A DNA stretch of 20,784 bases, taken from positions 1 to 20,784 of the forward strand of contig JBMTIM010000051.1 of NCBI GenBank assembly GCA_049437325.1. Reading direction: 5' to 3'. Position 1 is the first letter of the stretch, and every line of letters starts with the position of its first letter. The stretch is from UBA11606 sp049437325. Lineage in GTDB: Bacteria; Actinomycetota; Acidimicrobiia; Acidimicrobiales; Aldehydirespiratoraceae. Shown here piece after piece: positions 1 to 6,609 of the stretch. Made by a program: the position numbers and the translations under genes. Under the pieces are notes generated by a model. That model worked only from the letters and a program-made list of their open reading frames with translations, made no database searches and was not told where the DNA came from.

Positions 1-507
1 CGCCTCGCAGGCGTCGCGGCCGGTGACGTTTCCGACATGACTGATGTCGATCAGGACCCCTTCGCGATCGAATGCCTCGACCATGCGGTGCCCGGCTCGG
101 GTGAGGCCAGCATCGACCGGTTCGTAGCAGCTCGATCCGAGGTGGTTGGCGATGTTGTAGGTGAGTTGGACGATGCGGATGCCGATATCGGCGAAGATGC
201 CGACCATCTCGGGGTCGTCGCCGATCATCGAGCTGTTCTGAAACCCGAGTACCACACCGAGCACGCCGTCGGCTTTCGCTGCGTGCATGTCGTCGACGGT
301 GCGAACGATTCGAATGATGTCGTCGTTCATTCGGCACAGATGACGAAAGGCCCCGACTCGGGTGAACGTCGCGGCGGTGTCTTCCCACACGCCGACGGTG
401 GCGTGAACGATGTCGATACCACCCGACCGGACCTCTTCGACGACGGCGCGCGACCAGTCGTTGATCTGGAGCCCGTCGATGACCATCGGCGCACCGGTGA
501 TGCTCAC
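1..507 (-). CDS. Peptidase M19 (membrane dipeptidase)-like protein, N-terminal 169 residues, cut by window edge
   Basis: The translation resembles the N-terminal half of peptidase M19, zinc TIM-barrel enzymes that hydrolyse dipeptides. Visible family features are a start strand ending in IDG (residues 10-12), a GFQNSS strand end (88-93), the segment RIVQLTYN (111-118) and DISHVG (154-159), whose His157 matches a conserved metal-ligand region. The start is GTG at 507, preceded by a strong GAGGAGGG ribosome binding site. Odd points: the HxD metal motif that normally follows the first strand reads LQI (13-15), and the usual bridging Glu position reads Gln90. This looks like a divergent M19 subgroup that may not be a classical dinuclear dipeptidase. 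The C-terminal half lies outside the window. It is divergent from the 644-2988 pair and may share its control region. Family assignment is fairly sure; substrate is unknown. Confidence 0.8.
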   Translation of the reverse strand, partial: MSITGAPMVIDGLQINDWSRAVVEEVRSGGIDIVHATVGVWEDTAATFTRVGAFRHLCRMNDDIIRIVRTVDDMHAAKADGVLGVVLGFQNSSMIGDDPEMVGIFADIGIRIVQLTYNIANHLGSSCYEPVDAGLTRAGHRMVEAFDREGVLIDISHVGNVTGRDACEA

Positions 508-643
508 AGCGACCCTCCTCGTTCGATCAGCTGAGCGCCGGTCTGGTTGACGGTCACGTGTTTCTCCCTCACCGTCGACGCGACCCGCGCGCCCGACTGA
601 TCGGAATCTAGCGGTGTAGAACCGCACGGGTCGAAGCTACGTT
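508..643. promoter_or_regulatory. Divergent intergenic region with small inverted repeats
   Basis: These 136 bases separate two divergent genes and should hold both promoters. GACGGT (549-554) and ACCGTC (571-576) form a 6-bp inverted repeat with a 16-base spacer. GCGGT (611-615) and ACCGC (621-625) form a small hairpin just upstream of the plus-strand gene. TAGAAC at 617-622 is a possible -10 element for that gene, without a good -35. No convincing minus-strand promoter was seen. Which of these elements works is inference. Confidence 0.3.
513..520 (-). promoter_or_regulatory. Strong ribosome binding site for the M19-like gene
   Basis: Read on the minus strand this is GAGGAGGG, placed 5 bases before the GTG at 507. 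It decides that GTG as the start over the in-frame ATG seven codons later. Confidence 0.75.
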
Positions 644-2350
644 GTGTTGGTGCCGTCTTCTCCGGCGGTGGAACTCCGCCCGCCCGACACCGTGATGAAG
701 CTCGCCCGACTGGGGTCGTTCCATCAGTCGCGCCTGTCGTTCATGCGGGTCCTGCTTCGCCGACTCGTGCGAGAAAACTGGACCTTCGAGCGCGTACGGT
801 TCGACATCGACCCACCGGGGGTGGGAGTCGCCGTCTACGAGGCCCGTGGCCCGGAGCGCACCTACAGCCTGGTCGCCTTTGCCCATGATCTGGCGGCCGA
901 TCAGCGCTCCGATCGGGTGATCGCCCAGGCCTGGGATGCGACTTTCGCCCTTGTGGACGGTGTTGTCGATGCCGCAACGATCGAGCGCCTTGCTGCGAAT
1001 GTGCCGCTGCAGGAGGCCGGACGGGTGTCCGCGGGTGAGTTGACGCTGTCCCGTGCCAATCGATCGGTGCGCCTGTTCGACCATGTCGTCGACCGGCTCG
1101 CTGCCGGCGAGCAACCCGACTCCGTCATGCTCGACGAGGTCGGCTACCTCATGCGCACGACCGCCGTCTACGGATCGGGGAAGTTCGGCCTCGCCGACCG
1201 TGAGCGGATCGCCGGCCGTCCTGAACTGGCAGGACCGTTCCAGGCCGAGATGCTGACGGTCTTCTTGATCAGGGCCTTCTCGCTCGACCTCGTGGAGCAT
1301 CTTGCCAAGCGTCGTTCACCGTCGACCGCCGTTGCGATGGAACCGGCATTGCGGCGAACGCTCGGGGTCGGGAATGCCACCGGGCTTGGCATGGCGCCGT
1401 TCGTGATCAATCATCCGTCGCTGTTCAGCAACTGGATCGTCGCACGGGAGACGGCACTCGCGCGGGTTCGGGCACTGCCGGAGGCGGAACTGCACGCACA
1501 GGCTCGTTTCCTCGAACTTCTCGAACGGGCACGCCTCAACGCTGCTGGTTGGCGGTCGGTGCACGAGATCCAGGTCGAGAAGGTCGCAACGCTGGTGGCC
1601 GACCTCGATGCGCTCGGTGCGGTCGCTCCCGAGATCGTGGCAGGCGCCAAGCCCTGGGATCGCTTGGTTCGCTGGGCGGAAGACTCGCTCGGTCTGGAGG
1701 GCCAGGAACAACTCGTGTCGCTCGTGCTCGAACCGTACGGTGCCCTGGTCGACGACCTCGCCACCGAGATGGGCGCCGACGAGGACACCGTCTTCGACAT
1801 CGATGGCTCCATGACCACCGATGACCTCACGGTGCTGGTCACCGACCTGTACGGCTGGGCGCTTGGGATCGACTGGACCGATTCCGACGAGACGGCACGG
1901 GCCTGGTACGTGTCGGAAGACAAACTGGAGCCCCGAATGGGCGAGCGCCACGAGGAGGCCATCGAACCCTACGAATCCCCGCTGGCTCCCGGTCGCGACG
2001 CAGCCCGGCTGCACGCCGACTTGGTGGCCTGGGACGGTGAGCCGATAGTCGCTGCGTTCCTGCTGGCCCATCCCGAGCACCGATTCGTGACCCGACGGGT
2101 TCAGCAGTCGATTGCCTTCCCGTACGCCGAGATCCGTGAAAATACGATCTCGTCCGATGTCTTGCCGATCGACATGCTTCGCTGCAAGCTCTCGTACTTT
2201 GGGGCGACCCACTTCGACCCGAGGTCCGATCGGTGGGTTCGCATCATCATGTTCCGCCACGCTCCGTTCCCGGACGAGCTCGACGGTCTCCGCGAAGCGA
2301 CTGTCGACGACTGGTGCTATCCGCCGCTCGAGGCGGAACGGACGCGGTGA
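644..2350 (+). CDS. Conserved protein of unknown function, 568 aa
   Basis: I do not recognise a named family. The protein has no signal peptide, no clear membrane helix and no Cys-rich metal motif, so it is probably cytoplasmic. The most conserved-looking blocks are QEAGRVSAGELTLSRANRSV (residues 123-142), GYLMRTTAVYGSGKFG (167-182), GVGNATGLGMAPFVINHP (241-258) and a C-terminal SIAFPYAEIRENTISSDVLP stretch. The start is uncertain: GTG 644, GTG 650, GTG 692 and ATG 695 are in frame, none with a strong ribosome binding site, and the ordered sequence begins around residue 18 (MKLARLG), so the true start may be 692 or 695. Its stop overlaps the GTG of the next gene (GTGA), implying translational coupling and a shared task. 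It faces away from the M19-like gene. Confidence 0.85.
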   Translation: MLVPSSPAVELRPPDTVMKLARLGSFHQSRLSFMRVLLRRLVRENWTFERVRFDIDPPGVGVAVYEARGPERTYSLVAFAHDLAADQRSDRVIAQAWDATFALVDGVVDAATIERLAANVPLQEAGRVSAGELTLSRANRSVRLFDHVVDRLAAGEQPDSVMLDEVGYLMRTTAVYGSGKFGLADRERIAGRPELAGPFQAEMLTVFLIRAFSLDLVEHLAKRRSPSTAVAMEPALRRTLGVGNATGLGMAPFVINHPSLFSNWIVARETALARVRALPEAELHAQARFLELLERARLNAAGWRSVHEIQVEKVATLVADLDALGAVAPEIVAGAKPWDRLVRWAEDSLGLEGQEQLVSLVLEPYGALVDDLATEMGADEDTVFDIDGSMTTDDLTVLVTDLYGWALGIDWTDSDETARAWYVSEDKLEPRMGERHEEAIEPYESPLAPGRDAARLHADLVAWDGEPIVAAFLLAHPEHRFVTRRVQQSIAFPYAEIRENTISSDVLPIDMLRCKLSYFGATHFDPRSDRWVRIIMFRHAPFPDELDGLREATVDDWCYPPLEAERTR

Positions 2351-2988
2351 CCGCCCTGGTGCTGTCGTCGAACGAAATCGACGCCATGGCAACAAAGGCG
2401 GCCAAGGGTGTGGGGATGCCGTGGGGTCTGGCATCGGACGCCGGTCGGGCGGCCCGGTGGCTCGCCGATCACGGGCTCCCCGGGCCGGAGGTTCTGGCCG
2501 ACCTTCTCGAGTGGCGTGATGGCCGCCCCCACACGGAGGTTGCCCCTCCCGACGTCGGACTTTCGTGGGTCGACCATCCGACCGTGCTCGACCCTGTCGT
2601 GGTCGGCGCAGTGTGTGCCGATCTCCCGGAACGGCTCGTGGCAGGGCGTGCGGAACTCGGCCGGATCCGGCAGCCGCTGCTCCTGGGCGCTGCACTGGCG
2701 AGTGTGGCGATCCGCACCCGGACTGCGCTGGTTGCGTCGTGGGGCGACGCAACGCTCGGGGTCGGAGTGGGCGGGGCCACAGGGTGCGGGTCCTTGGGTG
2801 TGGTCGAGGCGGTGGTCACCGTCGAGCCCGGCCGTCTCGATGGTGAGCAGCTGACGGCACCGGTCGACGGGTGGCCGGTCGACCCGGCTGCATGGGCTCG
2901 CCTCGAGGCGTACGCCCACCGGACCTATGCCCCCGACACCGAAGCATCTCGTCTGCGTGGTGCGGGTGCAGGGCTGATCGACGACTGA
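2347..2988 (+). CDS. DUF3726-like protein, 213 aa
   Basis: The N-terminus, with LSSNEIDAMATKAAKGVGMP followed by WGLASDAGRAARWLADHGLPG, resembles my memory of DUF3726 proteins of unknown function. The GTG start at 2347 overlaps the stop of the preceding gene in a GTGA junction. The middle (about residues 110-160) is rich in Gly, Val and Ala and looks like a compact soluble fold; no signal peptide or membrane helix is evident. No catalytic motif can be named. Coupling to the 568-aa protein suggests that the two act together. The convergent cytochrome c gene ends only 27 bases downstream, with no strong terminator hairpin between them. Confidence 0.75.
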   Translation: MTALVLSSNEIDAMATKAAKGVGMPWGLASDAGRAARWLADHGLPGPEVLADLLEWRDGRPHTEVAPPDVGLSWVDHPTVLDPVVVGAVCADLPERLVAGRAELGRIRQPLLLGAALASVAIRTRTALVASWGDATLGVGVGGATGCGSLGVVEAVVTVEPGRLDGEQLTAPVDGWPVDPAAWARLEAYAHRTYAPDTEASRLRGAGAGLIDD

Positions 2989-3015
2989 TCGACCCGAGGC
3001 CGGAAACCGCGTCGA

Positions 3016-3813
3016 CTACTCGGCAGCCATTTCGGTCTCTGCGGCGAGTTTGGCGCTCGCTGCGTCGACCCAGAGTCGGACGTTGTCGAGGGATGCTCCG
3101 TCGAAGCTCTCACCCGCTTCGTCGACCACATGCACCAGTTCCTCGAGCAGGTGAAGTTCGTGCTCGATCGTCTCGGCATCGAGTTCACCGAACGAGGAGC
3201 GCTCGTGATAGACGACCGCAGCGAGTTCCTCCGCTGACAGCCCGCCGCCAAAGCCGCCCATCACGCCGAACGAACCGGCCTCGCGTTGGCCACCGGGGCG
3301 ATCCGGATCGCCGTACACGCCGTCGACGGCACCAGCCGTGCCGCTGGCGACCCAGTAGACCATCTGGGCAACGCCCTCGTCGGTTGCGGGGAACGTGGCG
3401 ATCACTTCGCCGCCACTGAGCTGGCGGCCGGTGCCGCCACCACCGGCCCCGCCGTGGCAGCCGGCACACTGGACCCCGTAGGCCTCTCCGCCCTCGAAGG
3501 CGAAGCCACCGGTGACCGGCGGGTTCTCGAGGTAGCCGACGTAGTAGATCGCCCAGAACGGCATGAACACCAGCACGGGGATGATCCAGACCGGCACGGT
3601 CTTGCGACGAAGCCCGGCTTCGACGTAGGGCGCCACAGGCTCGGGGGCCTTCGGCTCCTCGGGGACGGCAGGGGTCGGGTCCGGTGTCACCGCAGCCGGG
3701 ACTGCAGCAGCTGGAGCGGCGTCGCCGCCCGTCGAGTCGGGCGCAGGCGCACCGGTCAGGCGAGCGCGTGCCTCGGCTGCTCGCTGTAGGAGGTGCTCGG
3801 GTACTTCGGTCAC
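3016..3813 (-). CDS. Membrane-anchored monohaem cytochrome c, 265 aa
   Basis: This is probably an electron carrier or subunit on the outer face of the cytoplasmic membrane, linked to the reductase encoded divergently at 4101. Order of parts: an N-terminal VTEVPEHLLQRAAEARARL segment (1-19), a Pro/Ala-rich linker (20-65), one membrane helix (about 73-95), then a class I cytochrome c domain with haem motif CAGCH (116-120) and probable distal ligand Met185 in FGVMGGFG. An acidic tail (about 208-265) follows, without a recognised domain. The GTG start at 3813 is chosen because it has GGAGA five bases upstream and because its first residues match the start of the subunit IV-like protein at 5809. 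The frame is open for 83 codons further upstream, but that stretch is not protein-like. Confidence 0.88.
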   Translation of the reverse strand: MTEVPEHLLQRAAEARARLTGAPAPDSTGGDAAPAAAVPAAVTPDPTPAVPEEPKAPEPVAPYVEAGLRRKTVPVWIIPVLVFMPFWAIYYVGYLENPPVTGGFAFEGGEAYGVQCAGCHGGAGGGGTGRQLSGGEVIATFPATDEGVAQMVYWVASGTAGAVDGVYGDPDRPGGQREAGSFGVMGGFGGGLSAEELAAVVYHERSSFGELDAETIEHELHLLEELVHVVDEAGESFDGASLDNVRLWVDAASAKLAAETEMAAE

Positions 3814-3818
3814 CAGGG

Positions 3819-3823
3819 TCTCC
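3819..3823 (-). promoter_or_regulatory. Ribosome binding site fixing the cytochrome c start
   Basis: GGAGA on the minus strand, 5 bases before the GTG at 3813. It supports this start over upstream in-frame starts reaching 4062. Confidence 0.6.
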
Positions 3824-4057
3824 GCTGGATGGGACGGGCTACAAGAGAAAGAGGTGATGCCACACGAAGGCGCGACAGTCGCCCCCGAGAGGATAGAGGC
3901 AGTGTCGCACGTCCAACCAAGCCGGAGCGGAATCCTCGGATGAATTTCCGGCACCGCATTTTGCTTCCCGCCGGATGTCTGGTATCGAAAAACTGCGTGA
4001 TAAACCTTGCGCCGGACCCGAGGGCGACTGTCCGAAAGGTCTACACTTGTGCATGGA

Positions 4058-4074
4058 TTCACGAAGTCCGTGAA
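4058..4074. promoter_or_regulatory. Perfect inverted repeat TTCACG-N5-CGTGAA
   Basis: TTCACG (4058-4063) and CGTGAA (4069-4074) are exact inverted complements around AAGTC. The dyad lies 10 bases after the -10-like TACACT and 26 bases before the GTG at 4101. It could be a repressor site or a leader hairpin. No regulator is encoded in the window. Confidence 0.45.
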
Positions 4075-4100
4075 CCTGTCCTGCCATCAGGAGTCGAAGC

Positions 4101-4553
4101 GTGGTCGCTTTCGTGACATCTCTGATCGTCACCGCCGTGGTCGTGGGTGGCATCCTCGCGTATCAGAAACGTCGGCCCGTCGACCAAGTCGTGACCTGGG
4201 GCGAGGCGATGGTGGGCTCGCTGGTCGTCTTCTTCCTGATGTTCTGGGTGTACGGCGTTGTTCCGCACCAGTGGCTGACATGGGCCGACAACGAACTCAA
4301 CTGGCGGGTCGACAAGATCCTGTACGGACCCGGTGAGATCCTGAAGAGCCAGGAAGACGGCGGGTGGTCGCCGATCCGCATCAACTACATCGTGGTGCGT
4401 GACCTCATTGCGGTGGGCATCTACATCGTCGCCCTCGGCGGCAACATCTGGATGTGGTCCGCCTGGCAGAAGCGCGGCGAGCAGCAGGCCGACAAGCCGG
4501 TCGAGCGAAGCCAGTTCGGTCGCCCGTTGGTGAAAGAGGGGGCAGAGTCGTGA
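4101..4553 (+). CDS. Small 3-TM membrane protein of the quinol reductase locus, 150 aa
   Basis: First gene of the long plus-strand unit. Three membrane helices are visible: about residues 3-20, 34-54 and 100-121. Between helices 2 and 3 is a conserved-looking segment rich in Trp and charge (HQWLTWADNELNWRVDKILY, 56-75), followed by IRINYIVVRD leading into helix 3. The C-terminal 28 residues are polar. No haem or Fe-S motif is present. I do not recognise the family. Position suggests an accessory or structural subunit of the cytochrome b complex. The GTG start has CAGGAG just upstream; the last codons overlap the GTG of the ferredoxin by 4 bases, implying coupled translation. Confidence 0.8.
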   Translation: MVAFVTSLIVTAVVVGGILAYQKRRPVDQVVTWGEAMVGSLVVFFLMFWVYGVVPHQWLTWADNELNWRVDKILYGPGEILKSQEDGGWSPIRINYIVVRDLIAVGIYIVALGGNIWMWSAWQKRGEQQADKPVERSQFGRPLVKEGAES

Positions 4554-4966
4554 CCACGACCGATGCGAACCCTCCGCTTCCGGAGTTCCGAGACGACTAC
4601 GTCCTTCAGCAGGTCGACGCTGCATGGCTCACCTCGCAGGTCAAGCCGAAGCAGTTCATCCACATCGACCAGTCCGAATGCATCATGTGCGAGGGCTGCG
4701 TCGACATCTGCCCGTGGAAGTGCATCCACATGGTGCGCCCCGACGCCGTCGACGAGGCGATCGGAACCGAACTTCCCGGCGACGACCCGAATGACAACGT
4801 GATCTTCACGATCGATGATGACGTGTGCACCCGTTGCGCACTCTGTGTCGATCGCTGCCCCACGGGCGTCATCATCCTCGGCAAGATCGGTGATCCTGCC
4901 GCAGGTGGCGATGCCCACCAACGAACCAACTCACACGGCTACGGATACGGAATGCGTCTCGGCTGA
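4550..4966 (+). CDS. 2x[4Fe-4S] ferredoxin-type protein, 138 aa
   Basis: A soluble ferredoxin-like protein with two complete CxxCxxCxxxC motifs: Cys44, 47, 50, 54 and Cys93, 96, 99, 103, each last Cys followed by Pro. This should bind two [4Fe-4S] clusters. The motifs are about 40 residues apart, because of an insertion (about 60-90) that includes acidic residues. An N-terminal arm of about 40 residues may dock on a partner. There is no membrane helix or signal sequence, so it should act in the cytoplasm. The GTG at 4550 overlaps the stop of the 3-TM protein. The gene lies directly before cytochrome b, which suggests electron exchange with the cytoplasmic face of that complex; this is inference. 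It is not NuoI, which is separately encoded at 18813. Confidence 0.9.
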   Translation: MTTTDANPPLPEFRDDYVLQQVDAAWLTSQVKPKQFIHIDQSECIMCEGCVDICPWKCIHMVRPDAVDEAIGTELPGDDPNDNVIFTIDDDVCTRCALCVDRCPTGVIILGKIGDPAAGGDAHQRTNSHGYGYGMRLG

Positions 4967-4995
4967 GCCGAGCACGCGGGAGAAACCAACGTTCA

Positions 4996-5790
4996 ATGGC
5001 TACCACCGACGACGAAGTCAAGAAACCACTACCCCAGCGGATGCAGGATCAGATGGCGAACCTCACCGATCAGGTGCAGGGCAGTCAGGCCTGGAACTCC
5101 ATCTTCCGCCCCGGGTCCATCTTTCGGAAGGGCTACACCGACAGCCCTCGTAATCGCAGTTACGTGATCATGAACTCGGTGCTGTATCACCTGCACCCGG
5201 TGAAGGTGAAGCGGCATGCGGTCAAGGTGAGTTACACCCTGTGCCTCGGTGGCCTGAGCTTCTTCCTCTTCATCTTGCTGACGGTCACCGGCATCTTCTT
5301 GATGTTCTTCTACCGCCCCACCGCAGCGGCGGCCTGGGATGACATCTACACCCTGCAGAACTCCGTGACCTTTGGGCTCCTAGTGCGAAACATGCATCGA
5401 TGGGGGGCACACCTCATGGTCTTGACGGTCTTCCTGCACATGGCGCGTGTCTTCTATCACGGCGCCTACAAGCCCCCCCGAGAGTTCAACTGGGTGATCG
5501 GTGTCAATCTGCTCCAGTTCACCCTGCTGCTCTCGTTCACCGGCTACCTCCTGCCCTGGGACCAATTGGCGCTCTGGGCGGTCACGGTGGGTACCAACAT
5601 GATGGGGTACACGCCGGTCTTCGGTGAACAGGTCCGTTTCGTGCTGCTCGGCGGCGTCGAGATCGGCACCGACACCTTGTTGCGTTGGTACGTGCTACAC
5701 GTCCTGTTGCTTCCGTTCGTGCTCGTCATCTTCATGGCGATCCACTTCTGGCGGGTGCGCAAGGACGGCGGCATTTCAGGTCCGCTCTAG
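4996..5790 (+). CDS. petB: Cytochrome b6-type subunit (N-terminal half of split cytochrome b), 264 aa
   Basis: Core membrane subunit of a quinol:cytochrome c reductase; binds two b haems in a four-helix bundle. Ligand pairs are His134/His148 in helix B and His235/His250 in helix D, spacings 14 and 15, the second as in b6 rather than mitochondrial cytochrome b. Segments typical of b6 are LCLGG (82-86), FFYRPTA (104-110), HRWGAH (134-139) and KPPREFNWVIGV (159-170). Cys83 aligns with b6 Cys35, which covalently binds haem ci. The protein ends after helix D; the C-terminal half is the next gene, so the arrangement is split as in b6f. An N-terminal extension of about 50 polar residues is not usual for b6. 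The ATG at 4996 follows GGGAGA with somewhat long spacing. The symbol petB reflects type, not proven orthology. Confidence 0.93.
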   Translation: MATTDDEVKKPLPQRMQDQMANLTDQVQGSQAWNSIFRPGSIFRKGYTDSPRNRSYVIMNSVLYHLHPVKVKRHAVKVSYTLCLGGLSFFLFILLTVTGIFLMFFYRPTAAAAWDDIYTLQNSVTFGLLVRNMHRWGAHLMVLTVFLHMARVFYHGAYKPPREFNWVIGVNLLQFTLLLSFTGYLLPWDQLALWAVTVGTNMMGYTPVFGEQVRFVLLGGVEIGTDTLLRWYVLHVLLLPFVLVIFMAIHFWRVRKDGGISGPL

Positions 5791-5808
5791 GACGAAGGAG
5801 AGACATCG

Positions 5809-6594
5809 ATGACCGAAGTCCCCGAACATCTCCGGAAGCGGGCCGAAGAGGCTCGCGCCAAGGCCGCAGCCGCAAAGGCGGCGGCCGATGCCCCAGCAGA
5901 GGCTCCCGCCGAGGAGTTGACAGCCGAGCAACAGGAAGCCGCCAGCAAGATCCCGGCGCATCTGCTCGAGCGATCACGTGCCGCAAAGGCCAAGGCCGAG
6001 GGTGGCGACGAGGCTGGTGGTGGCGTCGCAGTTGCCACTGCGCCGACCGCCGCGGCGCCCGTCTCTGCAGCCGGTGGCCCGGTGCCGACCGGTCCGGGTG
6101 GTCACACGCAGCGCCTGCTCACCGTCGTCAAGTCCGGCTCGATCCAGGACGTCAAGGCGCTCCCGCAGGACAAGGTCCACACCTGGCCTCACCTGCTCGT
6201 GGTCGAGTTCGCTGCTGCGCTGTTCATCACGGCATTCACCCTGATCTTCTCGATCTTCGTCAATGCTCCGCTGCTCGAACTCGCCAACTTCAACGAGACC
6301 CCGAACCCCTCGAAGGCGCCGTGGTACTTCCTCGGTCTGCAGGAGCTCCTCACGATGTTCCACCCGATGGTTGCGGGCGTGACCATCCCGGGTATCGGCC
6401 TCTTCATTCTCATGTTTGCGCCCTACATCGATCGCAATCCGTCCCCGAAACCCGAAGACCGCAAGTTCGCGATCTCGCTCATGACCGTGCACCTCATGTT
6501 CTGGGCCGTGCTCGTGATGATCGGCTCGTTCTTCAGAGGTCCTGGTTTCAACTTCGTCTTCCCGTGGGAAGCCGGCCTGTTCTTCGAGCTCTGA
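5809..6594 (+). CDS. petD: Subunit IV-like protein (C-terminal half of split cytochrome b) with Ala-rich N-terminal extension, 261 aa
   Basis: It supplies part of the quinol oxidation site. Residues about 127-261 are the cytochrome b C-terminal domain, with three membrane helices (about 130-151, 187-205, 222-243). The site motif normally reading PEWY is APWY (170-173), followed by FLGLQELL; the Glu of PEWY is absent. Residues 1-125 are an extension rich in Ala, Lys and Glu, containing VPEHLRKRAEEARAK (4-18) and IPAHLLERSRAAKAK (48-62), the same type of motif found at the start of the cytochrome c at 3813. b6f subunit IV is about 160 aa, so the excess is mainly this extension. The ATG follows GAAGGAGAG. 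It lies 18 bases after cytochrome b and 15 before the Rieske gene. Confidence 0.92.
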   Translation: MTEVPEHLRKRAEEARAKAAAAKAAADAPAEAPAEELTAEQQEAASKIPAHLLERSRAAKAKAEGGDEAGGGVAVATAPTAAAPVSAAGGPVPTGPGGHTQRLLTVVKSGSIQDVKALPQDKVHTWPHLLVVEFAAALFITAFTLIFSIFVNAPLLELANFNETPNPSKAPWYFLGLQELLTMFHPMVAGVTIPGIGLFILMFAPYIDRNPSPKPEDRKFAISLMTVHLMFWAVLVMIGSFFRGPGFNFVFPWEAGLFFEL

Positions 6595-6609
6595 TCGAGG
6601 AGATACTCC

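Larger units (their letters stand above)
3814..4100. promoter_or_regulatory. Divergent control region between cytochrome c and the reductase/nuo unit
   Basis: These 287 bases contain no supported gene and are more AT-rich than the flanks. They should carry the promoter of the long plus-strand unit and that of the minus-strand cytochrome c. Minus-strand candidate: TTGGTT (3919-3914), 18-base spacer, TATCCT (3895-3890). Plus-strand candidates: TTGCTT (3961-3966), 16-base spacer, TATCGA (3983-3988); and an isolated -10-like TACACT (4042-4047). A perfect dyad lies at 4058-4074. The hexamers are weak matches judged by eye. Confidence 0.4.

Noticed and set aside
37..534. A 165-codon plus-strand open frame at the window start
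   Set aside because: It is antisense to the M19-like gene, is overloaded with Asp and Val, and resembles no protein; the minus strand reads as a recognisable family.
1316..2752. A 478-codon minus-strand open frame
   Set aside because: It runs across the junction of the 568-aa and DUF3726-like genes with Arg/Pro-rich low-complexity translation, typical of antisense frames in high-GC DNA.
2989..3015. A possible bidirectional terminator between convergent genes
   Set aside because: The 27 bases hold only a weak TCGAC/GTCGA pairing with a long loop and no T-run.
3814..4062. An 83-codon upstream extension of the cytochrome c gene
   Set aside because: The translation is not protein-like, would fill the control region, and the GTG at 3813 has its own ribosome binding site and matches the subunit IV N-terminus.
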